Of a stretch of 15,831 nucleotides of DNA, positions 1 to 5,729 are shown in pieces. This stretch comes from DATDYW01 sp964574865. GTDB lineage: Bacteria; Patescibacteriota; Minisyncoccia; Phycocordibacterales; JAACPR01. The position numbers were made by a program, and so were the translations under genes. Position 1 is the first letter of the stretch; each line of letters opens with the position of its first letter. The notes under the pieces are model-generated. The model ran no database searches and was not told the DNA's origin. It was given only the letters and a program-made list of their open reading frames with translations. The stretch covers positions 1 to 15,831 of the forward strand of contig CAZNOT010000011.1 of NCBI GenBank assembly GCA_964574865.1, in the 5' to 3' direction.

Positions 1-32
1 GGAGCTCTTTCTTTTTACGGTCATGGGCCGCC

Positions 33-179
33 GGGAATCGAAAGCCACAGCCGACCGAGCGTAGCGAGGTTGGGTCCCGTCCGAAGGGACCCACGGCGAG
101 GCGGGGTCGCGAGCACTTGGGCTTTTCCGATTTTGCGTTTCGCAATCGGAAAAGACTTAGTGACTCGTGACCGATTCCC
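33..179 (-). repeat. Hairpin-rich repeat module, copy B
   Basis: A non-coding unit bounded by the inverted octamers GGGAATCG (33-40) and CGATTCCC (172-179). It contains an imperfect hairpin around ACCGAGCG/GCGAGGT (53-70), a perfect 8-bp hairpin TGGGTCCC/GGGACCCA (71-78/86-93), and a longer bulged hairpin CTTTTCCGA..TTGCG/CGCAA..TCGGAAAAG (122-154). The same order of conserved blocks recurs in inverse orientation at 3786-3965, with a different large hairpin. Read on the minus strand, its outer end (bases 40 down to about 26) resembles the 3' half of a tRNA T-arm plus acceptor strand, CGATTCCCGGCGGCC. The short open frames across it are by-products of the repeat. It is probably a non-autonomous REP/MITE-like element. 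Confidence 0.75.
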
Positions 180-769
180 TAAAAACCTAATGCGGTGAAA
201 ATCAGCGGCCGCAACACCCCCCAAACAGTAGCGGCGTTTGATGAAACCTCGAGCAAGCCTGGAATCTTCGCCAGAAGACTCCGCGAAAGCGCCGAACTTC
301 TCTCATTCTCTTTCTTTTGAGCCTCTTTGACCAAAAAGTTAAGGCTTTCGAGAATCTCACCTTTCGGGCTCTCCGCAAGGAGAGAATCAGACTTGATTGC
401 ATTCGCGAAGTCGGCAACAGCTTTGGCAAGCTCGCCTTGCCCCGACGAGTTAAAACTATCGATTGCCTGGTTAAGCTCTGTGATCGTCCCGAGGTTTAGT
501 ACGCCAATCTCCCCGCCCGTAATCGAAATGTGGTTATTCACGACTTTTCCGCCGGTAACGATTACCGGTCTCTTGGTTGGATAACGCGGACCAATAGGTA
601 GGCCCCAGCTTGCCGCAAGGCTATCGGCCGAATGATTGAGTTCCTCACGAAGCATCTGGACATTTGATTGCAAGACTCGTTGGAACTGCTCGTAACAGTT
701 CAGACACAACGGGACCTGCTCTTTACCTACGAGCCCAAAGCAGTTATTGGAGCATTGGCTGCACTTCAT
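179..769 (-). CDS. Small protein with N-terminal zinc ribbon and GxIGVLNLGTI motif
   Basis: This 196-residue protein is not assigned to a named family. Residues 3-26 hold CSQC and CLNC, a CxxC-x16-CxxC pattern typical of a zinc ribbon. Residues about 75-95 contain ISITGGEIGVLNLGTI, a short beta-rich motif. A charged, probably helical region follows, and the last ~18 residues are hydrophobic (VWGVLRPLIFTALGF), suggesting a membrane tail. The ATG at 769 is two bases after the stop of the upstream nuclease gene and is preceded by a purine-rich GGGGGGAG stretch, one of the few Shine-Dalgarno-like sites here, so the two genes are probably co-transcribed and coupled. The open frame continues upstream through the nuclease gene in another frame, but that part is out-of-frame shadow. 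The stop codon TAG coincides with the edge of repeat module B, so the C-terminus may be altered by its insertion. Confidence 0.7.
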   Translation of the reverse strand: MKCSQCSNNCFGLVGKEQVPLCLNCYEQFQRVLQSNVQMLREELNHSADSLAASWGLPIGPRYPTKRPVIVTGGKVVNNHISITGGEIGVLNLGTITELNQAIDSFNSSGQGELAKAVADFANAIKSDSLLAESPKGEILESLNFLVKEAQKKENERSSALSRSLLAKIPGLLEVSSNAATVWGVLRPLIFTALGF

Positions 770-771
770 AT

Positions 772-1545
772 CTACATCTCCCCCCTCTCCGCCCTCCCCC
801 TCCACATCACGTACTTGCAGTAATCGCAGTTCGGCCCCTCCTCCGGAATCTCCTCCCCATCTAGGCACTCCTTGATCGCGTTGACCGTATCCTCCACCCA
901 GTCCGGGTTGCCGTCGTACGGAATCACCTTGATGTCGAACTCGAGCTTCGCGTCGAACGCCTCGCGGTCCGTCTTGCCGTTGCAGTACACGAAGTAGCCG
1001 CGCTCGGACACCGGGAAGCCCATCTTGCGGAGAATCCATTGGTACACCTCCATCTGCCGCTTGTAGCCGTCCTGCCACTCGGCGTCCAAGGACACCTCGC
1101 CGTCCTTCGACGTTGCCTTGTAGTCCACGACGATGACCTCGCCGTTCGGCTTCACCCACAGGTCGTCGACCGCGCCGCGCACCGAGAGCTGCGTGCCCTC
1201 GTGCAGGAACTCCACGCCGCCCTTCAGCGCCTCGCGCCAGAGCTCGAGGTTCTTGTGCTTCATCGGCACCGCGTCGATGCCGTACGCCTCCATCAGCGGG
1301 TGCGCCTTCCCCTTCGCGCGGAAGCTGTCGAACTCCTTCTTGAGGAGCGCGTCGACCGCCGAGTTGAGGTTGAACGGGAACGACGCCGGGCGCATCACGC
1401 CCATGCGCTGGTCGATGTAGAAGCACTTCGGGCACTCGACGAACAGGTCGATCTTCGAGCGCGAGATGCGGTACGGCCCCTTACGCTTGGGGTCGTACGA
1501 CCACATGCTGCCTTTCTGCCTCGGCCGGTACGCCCAATCGCCCAT
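772..1545 (-). CDS. PD-(D/E)XK nuclease family protein, Cas4/RecB-like
   Basis: Predicted metal-dependent DNA nuclease of 257 residues. The PD-(D/E)XK core is visible as GAVDDLW (Asp127/Asp128) followed by VVDYKATSK (Asp141-x-Lys143), then a helix with QMEVYQWIL resembling the QxxxY motif of RecB/Cas4 nucleases (about residues 164-173). A CPKC pair (38, 41) near the N-terminus and a CDYC pair (240, 243) near the C-terminus are placed like the cysteines that hold an iron-sulfur or zinc site in Cas4 and AddB. No cas genes or CRISPR are nearby, so a general repair or defence role is more likely than adaptation. The start was set at ATG 1545 because TGCTAACCT lies 9 nt upstream. ATG 1554 (three residues longer) abuts that hexamer and has no Shine-Dalgarno site. 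It forms a two-gene unit with the downstream zinc-ribbon gene. Confidence 0.85.
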   Translation of the reverse strand: MGDWAYRPRQKGSMWSYDPKRKGPYRISRSKIDLFVECPKCFYIDQRMGVMRPASFPFNLNSAVDALLKKEFDSFRAKGKAHPLMEAYGIDAVPMKHKNLELWREALKGGVEFLHEGTQLSVRGAVDDLWVKPNGEVIVVDYKATSKDGEVSLDAEWQDGYKRQMEVYQWILRKMGFPVSERGYFVYCNGKTDREAFDAKLEFDIKVIPYDGNPDWVEDTVNAIKECLDGEEIPEEGPNCDYCKYVMWRGRAERGEM

Positions 1546-1554
1546 AGTGGGCAT

Positions 1555-1563
1555 AGGTTAGCA
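1555..1563 (-). promoter_or_regulatory. Extended -10 for the PD-(D/E)XK gene
   Basis: Minus-strand TGC-TAACCT, identical to the element in front of the dus gene (7309-7317). Transcription would begin about at ATG 1545, giving a leaderless or nearly leaderless mRNA. No convincing -35 is visible. Confidence 0.45.
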
Positions 1564-1775
1564 CGTCGAGCGGCACGTTCGGCGCGGAAATAAAGCCGGC
1601 ACTAGCGCAGCGAGGGAACTCCCGCAAACACGAAACAGACGGCCCAGAAGTTCGTCTGAAAAACGTCGGCACCGCCACGGCCGACGCCACGGGAACCAAA
1701 ACCGACGCGCCCACAGGACCAGGCGCCGGAACGCCTCCGGCCGCCCAGGGGGGGTAACTTTCTTTTATCGTCTAG
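1564..1775. other. Intergenic stretch without a supported gene
   Basis: About 210 bases between the nuclease promoter and the terminator of the next gene. Open frames cross it on the minus strand, but they have no start signal, run into flanking genes in the wrong frame and resemble nothing recognisable. I see no strong hairpin or tRNA here. Confidence 0.4.
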
Positions 1776-1806
1776 AAAAGGAAAAGCCGCGCCATTCGAG
1801 CGCGGC
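1776..1806 (-). terminator. Rho-independent terminator of the 95-residue orphan gene
   Basis: On the minus strand the 7-bp stem GCCGCGC/GCGCGGC (1806-1800 with 1792-1786) is followed by TTTTCCTTTTC. It begins 15 nt after the stop of the gene ending at 1822. Confidence 0.8.
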
Positions 1807-1821
1807 CACGCTTTGAGCCAA

Positions 1822-2109
1822 TTAGGCAACCTGCCAGCTCGGGCACACGATTCCTTGAACCGCGTCGAGGAAGCCTTTGACGTCTGCGATGTGAGGCAGC
1901 GCAGCTGACGGCTCGAGGCGTGGGCCGTGCTCCGGCAGGCCGAGAACCTGACGAGTCGCGCGCCAGAAGTAGCCGTTCATGTGCGGGTTGTGGAAGCCGC
2001 ACCCGAAACGCCCGTCGAGAGCTGCAGAGACTTCGGCCGCGGTGAGAGAGCCTGATTTCGGGGCGGAGCCGGTAGGGCCGGCGCTATCTTTGGAGGGTGA
2101 ATGAGCCAT
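1822..2109 (-). CDS. Hypothetical small protein (95 aa)
   Basis: I do not recognise this family. The 95-residue protein has a Ser/Gly/Pro-rich N-terminal ~20 residues, then LTAAEVSAALDGRFGCGFHN and a region with NGYFWRATRQVLGLPEHGP (about residues 45-63). The rest looks globular and has no membrane segment. Two cysteines are present but form no zinc motif. It is supported as a gene by isolation between two minus-strand terminators and by a close downstream terminator at 1776-1806. There is no Shine-Dalgarno site. TTGACT, 17 nt, then TAGCAA lies just upstream, so the transcript may be nearly leaderless. It could also be expressed by read-through from the small RNA upstream. Confidence 0.65.
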   Translation of the reverse strand: MAHSPSKDSAGPTGSAPKSGSLTAAEVSAALDGRFGCGFHNPHMNGYFWRATRQVLGLPEHGPRLEPSAALPHIADVKGFLDAVQGIVCPSWQVA

Positions 2110-2145
2110 AGGCGGAAATTGCTACAACATTCAATCAGATTAGTC

Positions 2146-2175
2146 AAAAAGAAAAGGCGCCCAGCTTGGGCGCCT
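2146..2175 (-). terminator. Rho-independent terminator of the putative small RNA
   Basis: Minus-strand perfect stem GGCGCCCA/TGGGCGCC with a three-base loop (2174-2167 with 2163-2156), extended by one A-T pair, then TTTTCTTTTTG. No open reading frame ends just before it on this strand. Confidence 0.85.
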
Positions 2176-2307
2176 AAGCCGAGAGCCCGGCGCGGGCTTC
2201 GTGAAAAACAAAGGGGAGGAGGCGGCCATAGGGGCAGACGGGCCATCCTCCTCCCAACCCACCCTAGACGAGGGCAAGCCAACACAACTAACTCAGGAAC
2301 ACTGACG
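2146..2307 (-). ncRNA. Putative ~160-nt structured small RNA
   Basis: Inferred transcription unit from a near-consensus promoter (2314-2341) to the terminator at 2146-2175. On the minus strand it holds a small CCCT/AGGG hairpin, then a 9-bp stem GGGAGGAGG/CCTCCTCCC with an inner GGCC/GGCC pair and a pyrimidine-rich loop, a U-rich spacer, a 6-bp AGCCCG/CGGGCT hairpin, and the terminator hairpin. I find no match to the conserved cores of tmRNA, SRP RNA or RNase P RNA. A 6S-like regulator is possible but unsupported. One open frame starting at 2285 crosses it with an AGGAGG-like site, but it encodes Pro/Arg-rich sequence and runs through the terminator into the next gene. Confidence 0.55.
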
Positions 2308-2308
2308 G

Positions 2309-2333
2309 TTACAAGTATACACTATACTTGTAA
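2309..2333. promoter_or_regulatory. Perfect 11-3-11 palindromic operator
   Basis: TTACAAGTATA (2309-2319), CAC, then its exact reverse complement TATACTTGTAA (2323-2333). It covers the -10 element and most of the spacer of the minus-strand promoter at 2314-2341. That is the usual layout for a dimeric HTH repressor site. No regulator gene is visible in the window. Confidence 0.75.
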
Positions 2334-2341
2334 TTTGTCAA
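2314..2341 (-). promoter_or_regulatory. Sigma70-like promoter of the putative small RNA
   Basis: Minus-strand -35 TTGACA (2341-2336), 16-nt spacer, -10 TATACT (2319-2314). This is the best promoter in the window. The start should fall near 2307. It begins 16 bp after the stop of the TPM gene. Confidence 0.8.
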
Positions 2342-2357
2342 ATATTAGGAACCGCCA

Positions 2358-3233
2358 CTACCAGCGCCCGCCGCCGCCTCCCCCGCCGGATGAGCCGCCG
2401 CCGAAGCCGCCGAAACCTCCGCCGGAGGAGCCGCCGAAGCCGCCCGAGCCACCAAAGAAACCACCGCCTCCCCGGCCGCCCTTATTGAATTCAAAAAATA
2501 GGCCGATGAGGGCGCCGGCGAAAGCCGCCAGCGCCGCCGCAATCGTTCCGACGACAAACCAGCCCGCCAAACCTCCGGCGAGCGCGCCGAACAGAGGCCC
2601 GTCCCATTTTCGTTTAGTCTTCGCAAAACCAATCAGGGCAACCAAAATAATCCAGAGCAGAACTTTCCACCCGTCTTCATCTAGGGCGAGCTTCGCGTCG
2701 CCTGTCGGCGCGTACGATACGTCGCCGATCGCCTTCACAATTTCCCGCGCGCCGGCGACCGTGCCGTCGGAAACGTCACCCGCCTGGTACGCGGGAATGA
2801 GCGTGCGGTTCACGATCCACGAGACCTCCGCGTCCGGCAGATCGCCCTCGAGGCCGTAGCCGACCTCGATGCGCACGTCGCGCTCGCCGGGCTCGCCGAA
2901 GGGCGAGACGAGGAGCAGGACGCCCGTATCCATTTTGGCGTCGCCAATACCCCACGCCTCGAAGAGCTTCGTGGCGTAGACGGACGCGACCTCGCCTTGG
3001 AGGGTCGGCACCGTCGCGACGACGACCGAGTTCCCCGTCTGCGAGTAGTACGCGCGGAGCTCGGCGTCGAGCGTCGCCTCGGCCGCGCCGTCGATGACGT
3101 TGGCGAGGTCACTGACCGGGCCGGAGGGCTTAGGCGGAAGCTCCAAGGCCGCGCCCGCGAGAGCGGGCGCGGCCAGGAGGCCGATCGCGATTACCGCCGC
3201 GCTACTCCAGCTCCAGGTTGACCTTCGGGGCAT
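2358..3233 (-). CDS. TPM-domain (YgcG-type) membrane protein
   Basis: A 291-residue secreted, membrane-bound protein of the TPM family (PF04536-like), often paired with LemA. Residues 1-28 form a signal peptide (RR, hydrophobic core, cleavage near ALA-GA). The TPM domain spans about 36-170, with VSDLANVID, then AWGIGDAKMDTGVLLLVS (93-110) and RIEVGYGLEGDLPDA. Hydrophobic segments lie at 190-204 and about 216-248, and the C-terminus is an almost pure Gly/Ser/Phe tail ending in GRW (252-291), as is common in this family. Its ATG lies inside the lemA 3' end (32-bp overlap), so translation is probably coupled. The molecular function is unsettled: phosphatase activity is reported for a plant homologue, and a role in envelope maintenance is inferred for bacterial ones. 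The proline-rich open frame on the opposite strand is a shadow of the glycine tail. Confidence 0.9.
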   Translation of the reverse strand: MPRRSTWSWSSAAVIAIGLLAAPALAGAALELPPKPSGPVSDLANVIDGAAEATLDAELRAYYSQTGNSVVVATVPTLQGEVASVYATKLFEAWGIGDAKMDTGVLLLVSPFGEPGERDVRIEVGYGLEGDLPDAEVSWIVNRTLIPAYQAGDVSDGTVAGAREIVKAIGDVSYAPTGDAKLALDEDGWKVLLWIILVALIGFAKTKRKWDGPLFGALAGGLAGWFVVGTIAAALAAFAGALIGLFFEFNKGGRGGGGFFGGSGGFGGSSGGGFGGFGGGSSGGGGGGGRW

Positions 3234-3753
3234 TCTCGGCGCCGGAGAGAGCGGCGAACGGGGTCTTCTCGTCGTAGCCGAAGATAGCCGCGGCGATCGA
3301 GCCCGGGAAGCGGCGCACGCGGAGGTTGTAGTCCTGCACGACCTCGTTGTAGCGGCCGCGCTCGGTCGAGACGCGATTCTCGGTTCCCTCGAGCTGCGCC
3401 ATCAGGGTCTGCACGTTCTCGGAAGACTTGAGCTGCGGGTAGTTCTCGACGATCGCGAGCAGGCGCCCGAGCGCGGACTCGACCTGGCCGGCGGTCTCGG
3501 CGGACGGGTTACCGGCGTAGGCGGTGCGGGCCTCGGCGAGCGCGGTGAAGACCGCGCGCTCCTGCGCCATCACGCCCTTCGTCGCGGCCTCGAGGTTCGG
3601 GATGAGGTCGAAGCGGCGCTGGTACTGGACCTCGACCTGCGCCCACTGCGTCTCGACGGCGGTGGAGGCAGTGACGAGCCCGTTGTACGAGCCGAAAATC
3701 CAGAGGACGAGGACGCCGACGACGACCAGAACGATGATCCAAGTTTTGCTCAT
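3202..3753 (-). CDS. lemA: LemA family protein
   Basis: A 183-residue LemA protein with one N-terminal transmembrane helix (about 5-20) followed by a long helical domain outside the membrane. Family signatures visible are YNGLV (23-27), ETQWAQVEVQYQRRFDLIPN (34-53), RYNEVVQDYN and a Phe-rich C-terminal part. Length is normal for the family. LemA function is not known in detail; it commonly sits beside TPM-domain genes, as here. No Shine-Dalgarno site precedes ATG 3753. TGCTAGGAT lies at 3782-3774, about 20 bp upstream, and another possible hexamer TAACCC is 6 bp upstream. The gene starts 33 bp from the edge of repeat module A. Confidence 0.93.
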   Translation of the reverse strand: MSKTWIIVLVVVGVLVLWIFGSYNGLVTASTAVETQWAQVEVQYQRRFDLIPNLEAATKGVMAQERAVFTALAEARTAYAGNPSAETAGQVESALGRLLAIVENYPQLKSSENVQTLMAQLEGTENRVSTERGRYNEVVQDYNLRVRRFPGSIAAAIFGYDEKTPFAALSGAENAPKVNLELE

Positions 3754-3785
3754 GGGTTTGGGTTAGCCGAATAATCCTAGCAGAA

Positions 3786-3965
3786 GTTGCCGGGCTTGGA
3801 ATCAGTCACGAATCACTAAGCCGTTCGGCGTTCCTGAAATTTATTACGGCCAGAGCGCCGAACGGCTAAGTGTTCGCGACCCCGCCTCGCCGTGGCCCCC
3901 TTCAGACGGAGTCCAACCTCGCTACGCTCGGTCGGCTGCGGCCGTTCGATTCCAAGCCCGGCAAC
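3786..3965 (+). repeat. Hairpin-rich repeat module, copy A, with tRNA-end inverted repeats
   Basis: Bounded by perfect 18-bp inverted repeats, GTTGCCGGGCTTGGAATC (3786-3803) and its complement (3948-3965). Each repeat equals the 3' end of the neighbouring tRNA-Gln gene plus one flanking base. Inside are a block GTCACGAATCACTAAG, a large hairpin with an 11-bp stem GCCGTTCGGCG (3820-3830/3856-3866), a block GTTCGCGACCCCGCCTCGCC, a decayed hairpin, and CCTCGCTACGCTCGGTCGGC. The same blocks in the same order occur in copy B (33-179), where the large hairpin has an unrelated sequence and length. No open frame inside is credible. Confidence 0.8.
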
Positions 3966-4052
3966 CGTGCGCTCCCGCAAAGGTTCTGGCCCGCGCCGGA
4001 GCGGCGCGGGCCAGAACTTTCGTGCGCACGGTTGCCGGGCTTGGAATCGAAC
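3944..4052. repeat. Nested palindrome over the tRNA-Gln 3' end
   Basis: The 29-nt arm 3944-3972 is the exact reverse complement of 4024-4052, which holds the tRNA 3' end and the adjoining GTGCGC. Between the arms a second hairpin has a 16-bp perfect core GTTCTGGCCCGCGCCG/CGGCGCGGGCCAGAAC (3983-3998/4002-4017). The inner hairpin may act as the tRNA terminator, although only a short T run follows it on the minus strand. Confidence 0.85.
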
Positions 4053-4102
4053 CAAGATTCACGGCTTCAAAGGCCGCTGTCCTACCGTTAGACGACCCGG
4101 CA
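4032..4102 (-). tRNA. tRNA-Gln (anticodon UUG)
   Basis: The minus strand folds as a complete cloverleaf of 71 nt. Acceptor TGCCGGG pairs with CCCGGCA, the D arm is GTC/GAC around AACGGTAG, and the anticodon stem is GCGGC/GCCGT with loop CTTTGAA, giving anticodon TTG for glutamine. The variable region is four bases, and the T-arm is CTTGG-TTCGATT-CCAAG. The discriminator is A. The genome continues CCG rather than CCA, so the CCA end must be added enzymatically. The 3' end is duplicated in the adjacent repeat module. Confidence 0.95.
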
Positions 4103-4190
4103 AAAGAGATCGGCAAGATTGGACGGGACGAGCGTACCACGTGGCGGCAGACCTTGCGCAAAACGCCCGAAAGGTTCAATCTCCGGCAGA

Positions 4191-4532
4191 ATGATAGTTT
4201 TTGAAATCATAACTTCGAAAGGGCCAATCGATCTTTACGAGCACATCGTGCAGACGACCGTCAGAAAATGGCCCGCTTACGCCCTGCCGCCGCTCACCCT
4301 CCGCGGAATCACCGAGAACCGAGACTTCACCGTCACCATTACCATCGAAAGCACGCTGGCAACGTACGACGGGGAGGGCGGAATCTTGGCGAGCGGAAAG
4401 GTCGTCGGAGAAAAAGGAAAGGTTCTGTGCGTCTTTGCTGGGATCATCCTCAACCCACCGATCCTGGCGAGAGGTTCGCCGCTCCCACCTATCGCCGCGG
4501 AGACCAAAAGCCGAATACTCGGCGCGAACTAA
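4191..4532 (+). CDS. Hypothetical protein (113 aa)
   Basis: I do not recognise this family. The protein starts MIVFEIITSKGPIDLYEHIV and continues with alternating beta-type stretches (DFTVTITIES, GKVLCVFAGIIL). No signal peptide, strong membrane helix or cysteine cluster is visible. The start was placed at ATG 4191 because the frame upstream (from 4119) has the composition of the tRNA-flanking non-coding DNA. There is no clear Shine-Dalgarno site. A strong terminator begins 5 nt after the stop codon, which supports a real plus-strand gene. It is divergent from the tRNA-Gln gene and convergent with dnaX. The overlapping longer frame from 4268 runs through that terminator and opposite dnaX and is rejected. 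Confidence 0.65.
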   Translation: MIVFEIITSKGPIDLYEHIVQTTVRKWPAYALPPLTLRGITENRDFTVTITIESTLATYDGEGGILASGKVVGEKGKVLCVFAGIILNPPILARGSPLPPIAAETKSRILGAN

Positions 4533-4537
4533 CGCAG

Positions 4538-4563
4538 CCCCACGATCGTGGGGTTTTCTTTTA
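4538..4563 (+). terminator. Rho-independent terminator
   Basis: Self-complementary CCCCACGATCGTGGGG (4538-4553) followed by TTTTCTTTTA. It ends the 4191-4532 gene. Its T tract reaches the stop codon of the convergent dnaX gene. Confidence 0.85.
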
Positions 4564-5634
4564 TTTCCCGACCCTCTCAGCGAGCAGCACGACCGCGAGC
4601 TCGAGCGGTAGGCCGGGCGCGGCCGAGACGGAGGCTTCGTCGATGGCGCGCAAAAGCGCGAGGAGCGCGTCGGAAGTGATGGGCGACTCCTTGGCGAGCG
4701 TCTCCAGGAACGCGCGCTCCTCCTCGTCGACGCCCGCGAGGAGCTGCGACTTCGGCGCGATGCGGAAGAGGAGCGCCCGGCGCGCGAGCTCGAGCGCGAG
4801 CTCGGTGAACGACTCCATGTCGAGGCCCTGCGCCGCGGCCCGGCCGATCGCGTCGAGCCCAGCGGATGCGTCCTTCGCCGCGAGCGCGGCCACGAACTCG
4901 CGGACGAGCCGCGCGGGCGGCGCGCCGGTGACGCGCTCGACCTCGCCGCGCGAGATAACCTCGTCCTTCGAGAGGTGCGCCACCTTCTGCAGCACCGAGA
5001 GCGCGTCGCGGAACGAGCCTTTCGCGAGCGAGGCGATGAGCTCCGCCGCGCCCTCGCCGAACCGCAGACCCTCCTTCTTTCCCGTCTCGGCGACGACTTT
5101 GGCGAGCACCGCCGCGGACGGCTTTTTGAACTGGTACCACTCCGAGCGCGAGATGACGGTCTCGGGAATCTTCTCTGCTTCGGTCGTGGCGAGAATGAAA
5201 ATAGCGTGCGCGGGCGGCTCCTCGAGCGTCTTCAGGAGCGCGTTCCAGGCGCCGCGCGAGAGCATGTGCGCCTCGTCCAGGATGTAGACCTTGAAGCGCG
5301 AGCGGAACGGCAGCACCCACACGGCCTCGTTGATCTCGCGGATGTCGTCGACGGAGGTCTGCGACGCGGCGTCGATCTCGTACGTGTCCTCGGGCGCGGT
5401 GCCGAGCGCGCGGGCCAGGATGCGCGCCACCGACGTCTTGCCCGTACCGCGCGTGCCGGAAAAAATGTAGGCGTGCGCGAGCTGCCCCGACTCGACGGCG
5501 GCTGCCAGAACGCTCGTAACGTGCTCCTGCCCGATGACCTGCTCGAAGTCCTGCGGGCGGTACCGCGAGTACATCGCCGCGGGCCTGTCCCCCGCGGTCG
5601 CCGCGCCGCCTTCCTTTCCTTTCTTGGCCGCCAT
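4561..5634 (-). CDS. dnaX: DNA polymerase III subunit gamma/tau, short zinc-less form
   Basis: AAA+ clamp-loader ATPase that opens the sliding clamp ring at the replication fork. The 357-residue protein shows YSRYRPQDFEQVIGQEHV (22-39), Walker A GTRGTGKT (60-67), EIDAASQTSVDDIRE (86-100), Walker B VYILDEAHMLS (116-126), NALLKTLEEPP, and sensor 1 FILATTE. The lid and collar domain fill the rest. Two departures stand out. The four-cysteine zinc module normally found between Walker A and EIDAAS is absent (ARALGTAPEDTYEIDAAS), and the SRC motif with the arginine finger reads SRS (162-164). There is no tau-specific C-terminal extension, so it is gamma-like. The ATG at 5634 has no Shine-Dalgarno site; TGC-TAAAAT lies 10 nt upstream. 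Confidence 0.95.
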   Translation of the reverse strand: MAAKKGKEGGAATAGDRPAAMYSRYRPQDFEQVIGQEHVTSVLAAAVESGQLAHAYIFSGTRGTGKTSVARILARALGTAPEDTYEIDAASQTSVDDIREINEAVWVLPFRSRFKVYILDEAHMLSRGAWNALLKTLEEPPAHAIFILATTEAEKIPETVISRSEWYQFKKPSAAVLAKVVAETGKKEGLRFGEGAAELIASLAKGSFRDALSVLQKVAHLSKDEVISRGEVERVTGAPPARLVREFVAALAAKDASAGLDAIGRAAAQGLDMESFTELALELARRALLFRIAPKSQLLAGVDEEERAFLETLAKESPITSDALLALLRAIDEASVSAAPGLPLELAVVLLAERVGK

Positions 5635-5644
5635 TGCGGGGGCG

Positions 5645-5653
5645 ATTTTAGCA
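5645..5653 (-). promoter_or_regulatory. Extended -10 for dnaX
   Basis: Minus-strand TGC-TAAAAT, hexamer 10 nt before ATG 5634. The expected start leaves a leader of only about three bases. No good -35 is visible. Confidence 0.5.
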
Positions 5654-5679
5654 CGCGACTCGGCGCGGGTCGGGTAAAA

Positions 5680-5707
5680 TTGATTTTTCTCAAAATTGTG
5701 TTAGTAA
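5680..5707 (+). promoter_or_regulatory. Sigma70-like promoter for the PEP-CTERM-like gene
   Basis: TTGATT (5680-5685), 16-nt spacer ending in TGT, then TAGTAA (5702-5707). Expected start is near 5714, giving a leader of about 16-20 nt. AGGAG at 5710-5714 lies 15 nt before the ATG, farther than a normal Shine-Dalgarno site. Confidence 0.6.
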
Positions 5708-5729
5708 TTAGGAGAACCTTCCTTCCCTC

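Noticed and set aside
770..1435. Upstream extension of the zinc-ribbon protein frame to 418 codons
   Set aside because: This part is an out-of-frame reading of the PD-(D/E)XK gene with low-complexity Arg/Gly sequence.
1481..1829. Minus-strand open frames in the 1564-1775 gap
   Set aside because: They overlap flanking genes in the wrong frame, cross the terminator at 1776-1806 or the nuclease promoter, and lack any start signal.
2101..2859. Long proline-rich open frame on the plus strand
   Set aside because: It is the antisense image of the glycine-rich tail and body of the TPM gene, and it crosses the small RNA terminator and promoter region.
3816..4204. Several short open frames over tRNA-Gln and module A
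   Set aside because: They are translations of hairpins and of the tRNA. Similar peptides appear at 21-224 only because the repeat is shared.
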